Source: an uncultured Gammaproteobacteria bacterium (lineage in GTDB: Bacteria; Pseudomonadota; Gammaproteobacteria; HK1). From it: 64,000 nt of DNA. The first letter of the stretch is position 1, and each line of letters starts with the position of its first letter. The DNA is taken from the NCBI GenBank assembly GCA_947258715.1, contig CAMYJH010000012.1, positions 62,001 through 126,000 of the forward strand, written 5' to 3'. Below the pieces are notes generated by a model. That model was given only the letters and a program-made list of their open reading frames with translations, made no database searches and had not been told where the DNA came from. The translations under genes were made by a program, and so were the position numbers. Below are positions 19,443 to 27,683 of the stretch, piece by piece.

Positions 19443-19465
19443 AACCCCTGATTTATTCAGGGGTT
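19443..19465 (+). terminator. hairpin after the 139-residue protein gene
   Basis: AACCCCTG / CAGGGGTT, an 8-bp perfect stem with a 7-base ATTTATT loop, 27 bases after the stop codon. The downstream T content is low (GATTGATTC), so it is a weak intrinsic terminator or an RNA-stabilising 3' hairpin. Confidence 0.55.
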
Positions 19466-19743
19466 GATTGATTCTCCCACCGTTGCCGGAGCGACCGTCG
19501 AACAATAGCCGTTCTGGCTTTCACGTCGTGCGCGTGCTAGCGTTTTATTAATCAGCCTAATGCGCCCTACGTCCCATCGAATCTCACCGGTTTCGCAGTG
19601 ACCCCGAGGCGCAGGTAGAGAGCGCATACGGAATCTGCGATTCGTTACTTGGAATCTTTCGCATCACGTTGTTGATCAGCCGGAATCTGTTCCCGAGGAT
19701 GCGCGATGCCAAGCGCGTTAGCCATTAATCAGGAGATCCACAA
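19466..19743. other. leader region upstream of the FKBP gene
   Basis: No gene is recognised in this stretch. It should contain the promoter and leader of the FKBP gene; an AGGAGA ribosome-binding site at 19730-19735 is the only confident element. Confidence 0.4.
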
Positions 19744-20265
19744 TTGAAATGCACGATGTTTCGAAGCCTCATTTCATTCGTCACCCTTGGCGCAATTTTC
19801 ATCAATGCCGGGGTTCTGGCTCAGAGCTCCGAAGACAAAAAGACCGTGATTTCCGAAGGCAGCAAAGTCTCTATCGAGTTCACCATCTATCTTGCGGACG
19901 GCAGTGTTTTCGGGGGAAATTCAAAGAGCGATCCCTTGATCTATGAGCAGGGACAGGGTCAACTGCCGTCGGGACTCGAGAATGCGCTCGTTGGGCTGAA
20001 GGCCGACGAGCGAAAGAAAGTCACCCTGGCTCCGGAGGACGCCTACGGGCCGGTGAACCCGGACGCGTTCGTCGACGTCGAGATGGACCGCATCCCGGAG
20101 GATGCGCGAACCGTCGGGGCAGGTTTGATTGTGAATGACCCGAACGGCAACCGTCGTTTTGTCAAGGTCCATGAGATCAAGGAAGACACCATCATTATCG
20201 ATCTCAACCATCCCCTGGCCGGCCAAAAAGTAACCTTCGACGTTCGCGTGCTGACGGTAGAATGA
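19744..20265 (+). CDS. exported FKBP-type peptidyl-prolyl isomerase, SlyD-like
   Basis: A 173-residue protein with a signal peptide (about 1-26, ending NAGVLAQ) and an FKBP domain of the SlyD/FkpB type: FTIYLADGSVFGGN, LPSGLENALVGLKADERKKVTLAPEDAYGPVNPDAF, an inserted flap (about 105-145), and a terminal strand LAGQKVTFDVRVLTVE. It should catalyse proline isomerisation and chaperone folding in the periplasm, unusual because most SlyD-like enzymes are cytoplasmic. The start is TTG (19744): AGGAG lies eight bases upstream, whereas the nearest ATG (19756) would be too far. The metal-binding His-rich tail of SlyD is absent. Confidence 0.88.
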   Translation: MKCTMFRSLISFVTLGAIFINAGVLAQSSEDKKTVISEGSKVSIEFTIYLADGSVFGGNSKSDPLIYEQGQGQLPSGLENALVGLKADERKKVTLAPEDAYGPVNPDAFVDVEMDRIPEDARTVGAGLIVNDPNGNRRFVKVHEIKEDTIIIDLNHPLAGQKVTFDVRVLTVE

Positions 20266-20324
20266 GGTACCCTCTTTGACGTTGGCGTCAAAGGGCTCTC
20301 GCCCGGCCGTTGTTTAAGGTTCGA

Positions 20325-20537
20325 TCAGAAACGGCTCAGTTGCTTCGGCGGACAGGGCACGTTGCCGTAAGAACAGAACACGCAGCAATGTCCTTCAAGT
20401 GGCCGAAGTGACGTCCGGCATTTCGAGCAGGTGTAGAAATAGAGACAGAAGTCGACGGGCATGAACTCCCGCTTTGCGTGGCCGCACTGCGGGCACGTGA
20501 GGGTGGATTCGAGAACCGCTCGGGTTTGTTCAGCCAT
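20325..20537 (-). CDS. GDCCVxC-type small zinc-ribbon-like protein (mercury-locus associated)
   Basis: A 70-residue Cys-rich protein with a CPQCGHAKREFMP knuckle (about 15-27), a second CSKC pair (about 37-40) and GHCCVFCSYG (about 49-58). This is the pattern of the GDCCVxC domain family often found beside merF, but here the signature Asp is replaced by His (GHCCVFC). It probably binds metal; its role in mercury handling is not established. Its start overlaps the 3' end of merF by eight bases, so the two genes are translationally coupled. Confidence 0.82.
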   Translation of the reverse strand: MAEQTRAVLESTLTCPQCGHAKREFMPVDFCLYFYTCSKCRTSLRPLEGHCCVFCSYGNVPCPPKQLSRF

Positions 20538-20760
20538 CCCGATACTCCGCCTTCGTTTTGCGCCGGCTGCGCATCAGCGCGAACAGCGTCAGCGCGATGA
20601 ACGCCGCCAGCAGAGGAAAGAGCACGTAGTCCATCCAGGCGAGCCAGGCGGAAAGGCCTAAGCCGCCGAGGAGAATGACCAGCGCGGGGGTAAAACAGCA
20701 CACGGCGGTGACCGCGGTGCCGCCGATGCCGAAGCCGAGCAGCTTGCGCTCTCTCATCAC
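20530..20760 (-). CDS. merF: mercury resistance transport protein MerF
   Basis: A 76-residue two-helix membrane protein with the vicinal cysteine pair in AVCCFTPALVILL of MerF on helix 1 and a second helix FPLLAAFIALTLFALM, then a basic tail. MerF carries Hg(II) across the inner membrane, handing it normally to MerA; no merA is in this window. The start is GTG at 20760 or ATG at 20757. The predicted transcription start from the MerR-type promoter falls at about 20760, leaving no room for a leader, so the mRNA may be leaderless. Confidence 0.88.
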   Translation of the reverse strand: MMRERKLLGFGIGGTAVTAVCCFTPALVILLGGLGLSAWLAWMDYVLFPLLAAFIALTLFALMRSRRKTKAEYRDG

Positions 20761-20766
20761 GGCGTT

Positions 20767-20797
20767 ATTATCAAACCTGTAGTCACTACAGGTTCAA
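20767..20797 (-). promoter_or_regulatory. MerR-controlled promoter/operator of merF
   Basis: On the minus strand: -35 TTGAAC (20797-20792), a 19-bp spacer, -10 GATAAT (20772-20767). The spacer contains a perfect dyad AACCTGTAGT-C-ACTACAGGTT (20774-20794). The overlong 19-bp spacer with a centred palindrome is the hallmark of promoters that a MerR-family activator untwists on metal binding. It lies between divergent merF and merR and probably also autoregulates merR. Confidence 0.9.
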
Positions 20798-20803
20798 GCC
20801 CCC

Positions 20804-21232
20804 ATGATGTCTCCCGCCGCCGCTCGGTCTGCTGTTTTGAGCATTGGGGCCCTGTCTCAGCGCACCGGCTGCAACATCGAGACCATCCGCTACTACGAGC
20901 GGATTGGCTTAATGCCACCGCCGCCGCGCACCGCGGGCGGGCATCGCAGCTATGCTAAATCCCACGAGCGCCGACTGGTTTTCATCCGCCGATGCCGCGA
21001 GCTAGGATTCTCCATCGAGGAGGTCCGCGTGCTGCTCGATCTGGTGGACGGAGGCCATTACAGCTGCGGCGAGGTCAAGGCGGTGACCGACCGGCACCTG
21101 GAGGACCTGCGCGCCAAGATCGCTGATCTGAAAAAGCTGCAAAGCACGCTCGCAACTATCAGCGCAGCATGCAACGGCGGTCAGGTTCCGGAGTGCCCCA
21201 TCATCGACACGCTTTACCCCAATACCGACTAA
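20804..21232 (+). CDS. merR: MerR-family metal-responsive transcriptional regulator
   Basis: A 142-residue regulator: winged helix (SIGALSQRTGCNIETIRYYERIGLMPPPPRTAGGHRSY, about 13-50), dimerisation helix (about 88-120) and a C-terminal metal loop. Cysteines are at about 88 (YSCGEVK), 123 and 131 (AACNGGQVPECPIID), corresponding in order to the three Hg ligands of MerR, though the C-x7-C spacing is one shorter than in Tn501 MerR and resembles other soft-metal sensors. Divergent transcription from merF and the shared dyad support Hg sensing; another thiophilic metal is possible. Confidence 0.88.
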   Translation: MMSPAAARSAVLSIGALSQRTGCNIETIRYYERIGLMPPPPRTAGGHRSYAKSHERRLVFIRRCRELGFSIEEVRVLLDLVDGGHYSCGEVKAVTDRHLEDLRAKIADLKKLQSTLATISAACNGGQVPECPIIDTLYPNTD

Positions 21233-21263
21233 ACGAAGCAACCGGGTTACCGCTTTAGGTCGA

Positions 21264-23447
21264 TCAACCCCCCGCTTTGAATTCCCGCCGTCTCGCGTGG
21301 AGCACCGGTTCGGTGTATCCGTTGGCCACTTCGCGCCCTTTGAACACCAGGTCCAGGGCGGCCTTGAAGGCGATGCTGGAATCGAAATCTGGCGCCATTT
21401 CGCGGTAGTTTGGATCCCCCGCGTTTTGCCGGTCCACTACTGCAGCCATCTTCTTGAACGTCGCCAGCACCTGCTCTTCGGAGGTGAGGCCGTGATAAAG
21501 CCAGTTGGCGATGTGCTGGCTCGAGATGCGCAAGGTCGCGCGGTCTTCCATCAGCGCGACGTCATTGATATCGGGCACCTTGGAGCAGCCGACACCTTGA
21601 TCGATCCAACGAACGACGTAGCCGAGGACACTCTGGGCGTTGTTTGCGAGCTCGTTTCGCACCTCGTCGTCACTCAAGTTGCGTCCTTCGAGCAGGGGCA
21701 GGGTGAGGATTTCGTCGAGATTCGCGCGATGTCGCTGCGCGATTTCATCCTGGCGTTCGGGCACATTGATCTCATGGTAGTGAATCGCGTGCAGTGTCGC
21801 TGCCGTGGGTGAGGGTACCCATGCGGTGGTCGCGCCTTGGTCCGGGTGCGCGACCTTGGTTCCCACCATTTCCTTCATCGCGTCGGGCTTGGGCCACATG
21901 CCTTTGCCAACCTGGGCGTAACCTTTGAGCCCGCACTCGAGCCCAACGTCGACATTCCAGTCCTCGTACGCCAGCAGCCAGGGCGTAGCCTTCATCTCGG
22001 TCTTGGGAAGCACGGGGCCTGCCTCCATGATGGTATGAATTTCATCGCCGGTCCGGTCCAAGAACCCGGTGTTGATGAAAATCACGCGCTCCTTGGCTGC
22101 GCGGATGCATTCTTTCAGGTTAATCGTTGTCCGTCGCTCTTCATCCATGATGCCGATCTTGATCGTGTCCCGATCGAGTCCGAGAGCGTCTTCCACCCGG
22201 GAAAAGAGTTCCACCGTGGCGGCGACCTCATCCGGTCCGTGAAGCTTCGGCTTGACGATATAGATACTCCCGGTGCGGCTGTTGCGCTGCTCGCTGTCGC
22301 CGAGCAAATCATGTTTCGCGGCGAGCACTGTCACCATGGCATCGAGAAAGCCCTCCGGAATCTCTTCACCGTCTTTACTCGTGACCGCATCGGTGTACAT
22401 ATGCAGGCCGACGTTTCTCACCAGCAACAGGCTTCGACCGGGCAGCGTCAGCTCGGATCCGTCCGGCGCCGTATAGCGGTGGTCGGCATTCAGACGTCTG
22501 ACGAACTCCCTTCCGTTCTTCATTACGCTTGTTTCCAGCGTTCCTTTCATGATCCCCAGCCAGTTGCGGTAAGAGCGGACCTTGTCGTCGGCGTCCACCG
22601 CGGCGACCGAGTCCTCGCAGTCTTGGATCGTCGTGATCGCCGACTCGATTAATACGTCTTTAATACCGGCTGGGTGGCTTTTGCCGACCGGGTCGGCGGG
22701 GTCGATTTGAAGCTCGATGTGCAGCGCGTTGTTGACCAGCAATACGCAAGTAGGCGCGTCAGGATCCCCGCGGTATCCGGCGAGCTTAGAAGCATCGATG
22801 GGGGTAGTGTGGGATCCGTCCTCAAGAGTCGCGACCAGCGCCTTGTGGCCGTACTCATCGCGTAGCGAATATTTGGACACCTGGGCGTGACTGCCCTGGG
22901 CCAACGGCACGGCCTCGTCAAGAAACGCGGCAACCATTTCGAAAACTTTCTCTCCGCGCTTAGGGTTGTAGCTCGCGCCTTTCGCCGCACCATCCTCTTC
23001 GGGAATAACGTCTGTGCCGTAGAGCGCATCGTAGAAGCTACCCCAGCGCGCGTTCGCGGCATTGAGCGCATAACGCGCGTTGTCCACCGGAACCACGAGC
23101 TGTGGCCCGGCGATGGTCGCAATTTCGGGATCGACGTTTCGAACCTTGACCTGAAAGTCATCTCCCTCAGGCAGGAGATAGCCGATCTCGTAAAGAAACG
23201 ACTTGTACTTCGCCGGGTCGATGCTTTGTCCTTTTCTCTCCCGGTGCCACTGGTCAATCTTCGACTGAAGAATTTCGCGCTTATCCAGCAGCTGCCGATT
23301 CTTCGGTCCCAGATCGCGAACGATCGCTTCGAGAGAGTTCCAGAACTGATCCGGCTTGATGCCGGTTCCCGGCGCTATTTCCTTCGCCACGAGATCATAA
23401 AGCGGCTTGGCGATACTCAGTTGTCCGAGGTCGACGCGTGCGTTCAT
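21264..23447 (-). CDS. glcB: malate synthase G
   Basis: A 727-residue enzyme condensing glyoxylate with acetyl-CoA to malate. The size matches the family (about 723). Visible are the TIM-barrel and active-site segments: [52 protein letters not shown] and [14 protein letters not shown], the [13 protein letters not shown] region and the C-terminal [28 protein letters not shown]. The frame runs to 23558, but ATG 23447 ([22 protein letters not shown] six bases upstream) is the natural start. It probably serves growth on C2 compounds; neighbouring methylated-amine genes could supply glycine and glyoxylate (inference). Confidence 0.96.
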   Translation of the reverse strand: MNARVDLGQLSIAKPLYDLVAKEIAPGTGIKPDQFWNSLEAIVRDLGPKNRQLLDKREILQSKIDQWHRERKGQSIDPAKYKSFLYEIGYLLPEGDDFQVKVRNVDPEIATIAGPQLVVPVDNARYALNAANARWGSFYDALYGTDVIPEEDGAAKGASYNPKRGEKVFEMVAAFLDEAVPLAQGSHAQVSKYSLRDEYGHKALVATLEDGSHTTPIDASKLAGYRGDPDAPTCVLLVNNALHIELQIDPADPVGKSHPAGIKDVLIESAITTIQDCEDSVAAVDADDKVRSYRNWLGIMKGTLETSVMKNGREFVRRLNADHRYTAPDGSELTLPGRSLLLVRNVGLHMYTDAVTSKDGEEIPEGFLDAMVTVLAAKHDLLGDSEQRNSRTGSIYIVKPKLHGPDEVAATVELFSRVEDALGLDRDTIKIGIMDEERRTTINLKECIRAAKERVIFINTGFLDRTGDEIHTIMEAGPVLPKTEMKATPWLLAYEDWNVDVGLECGLKGYAQVGKGMWPKPDAMKEMVGTKVAHPDQGATTAWVPSPTAATLHAIHYHEINVPERQDEIAQRHRANLDEILTLPLLEGRNLSDDEVRNELANNAQSVLGYVVRWIDQGVGCSKVPDINDVALMEDRATLRISSQHIANWLYHGLTSEEQVLATFKKMAAVVDRQNAGDPNYREMAPDFDSSIAFKAALDLVFKGREVANGYTEPVLHARRREFKAGG

Positions 23448-23765
23448 CATTTTCCTCGTTATCAATCCGGCCCGATGGGAGTAATAAAAATCGCTCGGCG
23501 GCGCCCTACTGCCCATTCGAACTTGCGAGCAGGCCATGCGGATGCCGCCGGCCGCCATTAGCGAACGGCGAATTTTACGGGAGGGGGGTGGAAGGGTGAA
23601 GGGCCTGAAATCCGGCGGCTCTGCGGCCAGATCGCCTCAACATCCCCTGCCAGGGAGAGTAAGATGCGCGGGCCGCGCGGGGGCCGGGAACGGCCTAAAA
23701 TGCGCACAGGGCGCCGGATCCCAGGGGAGCGGATACTCGATAAAGAAGTTTGCGGAGCCCGAGAG
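23448..23765. other. divergent promoter region between glcB and the DMGDH-like gene
   Basis: About 320 bases holding the leaders of two divergent genes. No conserved protein, repeat or clear promoter consensus is visible; CGAGGAAA before glcB and GGAG before the ATG at 23766 are the only translation signals seen. Confidence 0.4.
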
Positions 23766-26186
23766 ATGAAATCCCACGTCCAGGTAGCCGTGATCGGCGG
23801 CGGCGTCGTCGGCTGCAGCGTCCTCTACCACCTCACCAAGCGGGGTTTCAAGGACTCCGTCCTGGTCGAGCGCGACGAGCTCACTTCCGGCTCCACCTGG
23901 CACGCGGCCGGGGGCATGCACACGCTCAACAGCGACCCGAACGTGGCCAAGCTCCAGGATTACACCATCCGCCTTTATCAGGAAATCGAGGAGATCTCCG
24001 GCCAGTCCTGCGGCGTGCACATTACTGGCGGTGTGCTGCTGGCGGCATCCAAGGCGCGCATGGACTGGCTCAAAGCGGCCCACGCCCGCGGTCGCTACCT
24101 CGGCATGCAGACCGAGCTTTTGAGCGTGGACGAAGCGGCGGAGCGATTTCCGCTGATGGAGAAGAAATATTTCGTCGGCGCGCTCTACGACGCGGTGGAA
24201 GGGCACATCGACCCCGCCGGAGTAACCAACGCCTACGCCAAAGCCGCCCGCGTGGGTGGGGCTGAAATCTACCGCCACAACCGGGTCACGGACTTGAGGC
24301 TACGGCCTGACGGCTGCTGGGACGTGGTCACCGAGAAGGGGACCCTCGAAGCCGAGCATGTGGTCAACGCTGGGGGCTTGTGGGCGCGGGAGGTCGGCCG
24401 CATGGTGGGGCTCGAGCTTCCCATTCTCGCCATGGAGCATCAGTACCTGATCACAGAAGACATGCCGGAGGTGGTGGAAAGTAAGGACGAAGTGCTTCAC
24501 GCAATCGACTTCGAAGGTGAGATCTACATGCGCCAAGAGCGCAACGGCATGCTCATGGGCACCTACGAGAAAAAAGGAGTGCCCTGGTCCGAGCGCAAAA
24601 CGCCGTGGGACTTCGGCCACGACCTGCTGCCGCCGGATATCGATCGCATCGCGCCGAGCCTGGAGGTGGGGTTCAAGCACTTCCCCGCTTTCGAGCGTGC
24701 CGGCATCAAACAGATCATCAACGGGCCGTTCACTTTTGCTCCCGACGGCAACCCACTGGTGGGTCCGGTCCGGGGTTTGAACAACTACTGGGTGGCCTGT
24801 GGGGTCATGGCGGGGTTCAGCCAGGGGGGCGGCGTCGGGCTCGCGCTTTCGAACTGGGTTGCCGACGGCGATCCCGGATTCGACGTTTGGGCCATGGATG
24901 TGTCCCGCTACGGCGACTGGACCAGCATGGCTTACACCAACGCCAAGGTGCGCGAGAATTACTCGCGCCGATTTCAGATCACCTTTCCTAATGAAGAGCT
25001 TCCGGCGGCGCGGCCGCTTCGCACCACCCCCATCTATGAGCGGCTGAAAGAAAAGAACGCGGTGTTCGGAGTTTCCTATGGGCTCGAGCACGCGCTTTGG
25101 TTCGCGCCGGAGGGTGAAGAGCCAATTGAAGATGTGACGTTCCGCCGCTCCAACGCCTTCGGTCCGGTGGCCGACGAGTGTTGCGCGGTGCGCGAAGCTG
25201 TAGGCTTACTCGAGATCTCCGGCTTCGCCAAGTACGAAGTCAAGGGCCCGGGCGCGGAGGGCTGGTTATCGCGGCTGCTCGCCAACCGCATGCCCCCGCA
25301 GGGTCGCATCGTGCTTACACCGATGCTCAATCCGAACGGCAAGCTCATCGGCGACTTCACCGTGGCCAAAGCGGGGCCCGAGCGTTTTTACATTTTCGGT
25401 TCCGGCGTCGCCGAGGAGTATCACCTGCGCTGGTTCGAGTCGCATCTTCCGGCGAGCGGCGTCAGCTTGAGATCCGTAACCGCCGAACTGACCGGGCTTT
25501 CGGTAGCCGGCCCGAAGTCCCGCGAGCTCCTCGCCCGCTTGACCGAGGACGATCTTTCTAGCGATGCCTTCAAGTTCATGGCATTCAAGGAAACCACCCT
25601 GGATAGGGTGCCGGTAAAACTCGGCCGCATCACCTATACCGGCGATTTGGGGTACGAGATCTGGGTGCGCGCGGATTATCAGCGCACGCTCTACGACCTG
25701 CTCGTGGATGCGGGCGCCGATTTGGAACTAAAACACTTTGGCGGACGTGCGCTCAATTCTTTGCGGCTCGAAAAGAGCTTTGGCAGCTGGGCGCGGGAGT
25801 TTCGGCCCATCTACGGCCCCTTCGAGGCCGGGCTCAACCGCTTCGTGGATTTGAACAAGAACGATTTCATCGGTCGGGACGGTGCGATTAGAGAACGCGA
25901 TCAAGGGCCGAATCGGCGTCTGGTAACGCTGGTGGTGGACGCCGACGGCATCGACGTCATCGGAGACGAACCCGTATGGCGCGACGGCGAGGTTGTCGGC
26001 TGGGTGACATCGGGGGGCTACGCCCACTACGTGAAGAAATCGGTGGCGCTCGCTTACGTGCCGGCCATCCACGCCCGCGTGACTGACGCCAATGCCTTCG
26101 AGGTGGAAATCCTGGGGGACAGAAGAAAAGCGACGCTTACGCCCAAGCCGCTGCTGGATCCGAAAGGCGCGCGCATGCGGAGCTGA
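23766..26186 (+). CDS. FAD-dependent dimethylglycine/sarcosine dehydrogenase-like protein with GcvT domain
   Basis: An 806-residue two-module flavoprotein. The N-terminal DAO module (about 1-390) has the FAD loop IGGGVVGCSVLYHLTKRG and STWHAAGGM, whose His is the residue that carries covalent FAD in DMGDH/SARDH. A linker leads to a C-terminal folate-binding GcvT/aminomethyltransferase module (about 430-800; KLGRITYTGDLGYEIWVRADY). Relatives demethylate N-methylated glycines, passing the methyl carbon to tetrahydrofolate. ATG 23766 (MKSHVQVAVIGGG) is chosen over the longer frame at 23664. It faces a DddP-like gene and lies near a GbdR-type regulator and MttB homologues, all pointing to methylated-amine catabolism. 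Exact substrate is not determined. Confidence 0.93.
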   Translation: MKSHVQVAVIGGGVVGCSVLYHLTKRGFKDSVLVERDELTSGSTWHAAGGMHTLNSDPNVAKLQDYTIRLYQEIEEISGQSCGVHITGGVLLAASKARMDWLKAAHARGRYLGMQTELLSVDEAAERFPLMEKKYFVGALYDAVEGHIDPAGVTNAYAKAARVGGAEIYRHNRVTDLRLRPDGCWDVVTEKGTLEAEHVVNAGGLWAREVGRMVGLELPILAMEHQYLITEDMPEVVESKDEVLHAIDFEGEIYMRQERNGMLMGTYEKKGVPWSERKTPWDFGHDLLPPDIDRIAPSLEVGFKHFPAFERAGIKQIINGPFTFAPDGNPLVGPVRGLNNYWVACGVMAGFSQGGGVGLALSNWVADGDPGFDVWAMDVSRYGDWTSMAYTNAKVRENYSRRFQITFPNEELPAARPLRTTPIYERLKEKNAVFGVSYGLEHALWFAPEGEEPIEDVTFRRSNAFGPVADECCAVREAVGLLEISGFAKYEVKGPGAEGWLSRLLANRMPPQGRIVLTPMLNPNGKLIGDFTVAKAGPERFYIFGSGVAEEYHLRWFESHLPASGVSLRSVTAELTGLSVAGPKSRELLARLTEDDLSSDAFKFMAFKETTLDRVPVKLGRITYTGDLGYEIWVRADYQRTLYDLLVDAGADLELKHFGGRALNSLRLEKSFGSWAREFRPIYGPFEAGLNRFVDLNKNDFIGRDGAIRERDQGPNRRLVTLVVDADGIDVIGDEPVWRDGEVVGWVTSGGYAHYVKKSVALAYVPAIHARVTDANAFEVEILGDRRKATLTPKPLLDPKGARMRS

Positions 26187-26198
26187 GCATCTTTCAGG

Positions 26199-26268
26199 AA
26201 TCGTCAGAGGTGTAGGGCGCAATAGCGAAGCGTATTGCGCCGGAGTCGGTCTACAAAAATCGTCAGAG
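26199..26268. repeat. palindromic insertion with flanking 11-bp direct repeats
   Basis: AATCGTCAGAG occurs at 26199-26209 and again at 26258-26268. Between them is a 48-bp segment whose ends are TGTAG/CTACA inverted, with a core hairpin GGCGCAATA / TATTGCGCC (26216-26224, 26233-26241; 8-base loop). The layout resembles a MITE/REP-like insertion with target duplication between two convergent genes. The core may also act as a bidirectional hairpin for the two transcripts. The right direct repeat covers the stop codon of the M24 gene. Confidence 0.65.
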
Positions 26269-27504
26269 CCAATCCAGCTCCAGCGGATACTTCGACAGCG
26301 GTTCTAGTCCCTTGGCCGTCACCAGGAACTGGTCTTCGAGCTTGACGCCTTCGCGGCCTCCGGTGGCTCCCATATAGGACTCCACGCAGACGGTCATACC
26401 CTCCTGAACAAAGCCGTCGTAACCCTTGTCGCTGTAGTCGATCTGGTGATAAACGCACGGATATTCGTCACAAAGACCGACACCGTGGGCGATGACCCCG
26501 TAACGGTTGGGCACGAACTCCGCGGGCATTGGCCAGGCCTTTTCGGTGACCTCTCGAAAAGACACGCCCGGCTTGATCAACGCTTTGTTGAATTCGATTT
26601 GTTCGACGGCCAGCGCGTATAGCCGGCGCTGCTCATCCGAGGGTCTGCCCTCACCGCATATCCAGGAACGCGAAATGTCGGCGCAGTAGCCGTAGGGCCC
26701 GACCAGGTCGGTGTCGAAGCTCACCATGTCACCTTTTTCAATCGGGCGCATGCTGGATTCGCTAAACCAGGGGTTGGTGCGCGGGCCGGACGAAAGCAGG
26801 CGCGTCTCGATCCATTCGCCGCCGAGCGCCACGTTGGTTTGGTGGAGCTTGGAAAGCAGAGTGTTTTCGGTGATCCCGGGGCGCAGCGAAGCCCGCATGG
26901 CGTCGAGGCCCTTGTCGCAGGCGTCGATTGCCTTGCGCATGAGGATGATTTCTTCAGGAGACTTGATCTCCCTAGCCAGCTCCATGACTTCAAAGCCGTC
27001 GAAAAGCTCGATGCCGTGCCTCATCAGCGCGGCAATGCCGTCGAACCCTGTGCGGTCAATGGCCAGCCGCTTGTTGCCGCCGCCGTGCTGGCGCACCAGG
27101 TCGGCGATCTCCGCCGCCCAGCGCTTTGCCTGCTCGGAGTAACGATTTCCGGCGACGAAGTAATACCACGGCCGCGCGGGTCTGACCTCGTCCACCGTGG
27201 GAATGCCTTCCGCCAGGTGCGCCTTGGCGCCGTACTCGAATACGATGGCGGGGCCTTCGGTTGCGACGAACACGTAGCGATTCTCGTTGTGCGAGCACCA
27301 AATCTGCATATTGGTGACGTCGGTGGCGTAGCGCGTATTGAGCTGATCGAAAAGCACGATGCCGGCGTAGTCGCGCTTTTTGAGCTCCTCGCGAACCCGG
27401 CCGATGCGGTAACGCCGCACGCTGTCGAGATCCACCGGCGGATCGGTGTATTCCATGGCGCCGTGTTGGCGGACTCGGCCGAGATCTGTAGAAACGTCTT
27501 TCAT
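26263..27504 (-). CDS. M24-family metallopeptidase-fold protein, DddP-like
   Basis: About 413 residues with a creatinase-type N-domain and a pita-bread C-domain. The five metal ligands of the M24 fold are present: SFDTDL, CADISRSW, HGVGLCDEYP, CVES and VKLEDQ. The stretches GGEWIETRLLSSGPRTNPW and RYATDVTNMQIWCSHNENR closely resemble DMSP lyase DddP rather than aminopeptidase P; the Tyr five residues before the metal His and the Asp six after it, reported as catalytic in DddP, are also present. Alternative substrates are betaine-like compounds. Start uncertain (ATG 27504, 27516 or 27456). Its neighbours are a DMGDH-like flavoprotein and a GbdR-like regulator. Confidence 0.85.
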   Translation of the reverse strand: MKDVSTDLGRVRQHGAMEYTDPPVDLDSVRRYRIGRVREELKKRDYAGIVLFDQLNTRYATDVTNMQIWCSHNENRYVFVATEGPAIVFEYGAKAHLAEGIPTVDEVRPARPWYYFVAGNRYSEQAKRWAAEIADLVRQHGGGNKRLAIDRTGFDGIAALMRHGIELFDGFEVMELAREIKSPEEIILMRKAIDACDKGLDAMRASLRPGITENTLLSKLHQTNVALGGEWIETRLLSSGPRTNPWFSESSMRPIEKGDMVSFDTDLVGPYGYCADISRSWICGEGRPSDEQRRLYALAVEQIEFNKALIKPGVSFREVTEKAWPMPAEFVPNRYGVIAHGVGLCDEYPCVYHQIDYSDKGYDGFVQEGMTVCVESYMGATGGREGVKLEDQFLVTAKGLEPLSKYPLELDWL

Positions 27505-27683
27505 ATTTGTCCACATTACCGCCGCCCCTCAGACCGTGGCGGCTGACGGATTTTGTCAAACTTGGCGCTGATGCTGAAGGAAAAAAGCGGGCCAATTTAG
27601 CTTGATTGTTGAATGGTAAATCGTCAATAAGAGTTCGCCATGTCAAAATTACCCGCGTCCAACCTGGAAAATCGACTGTGGCG

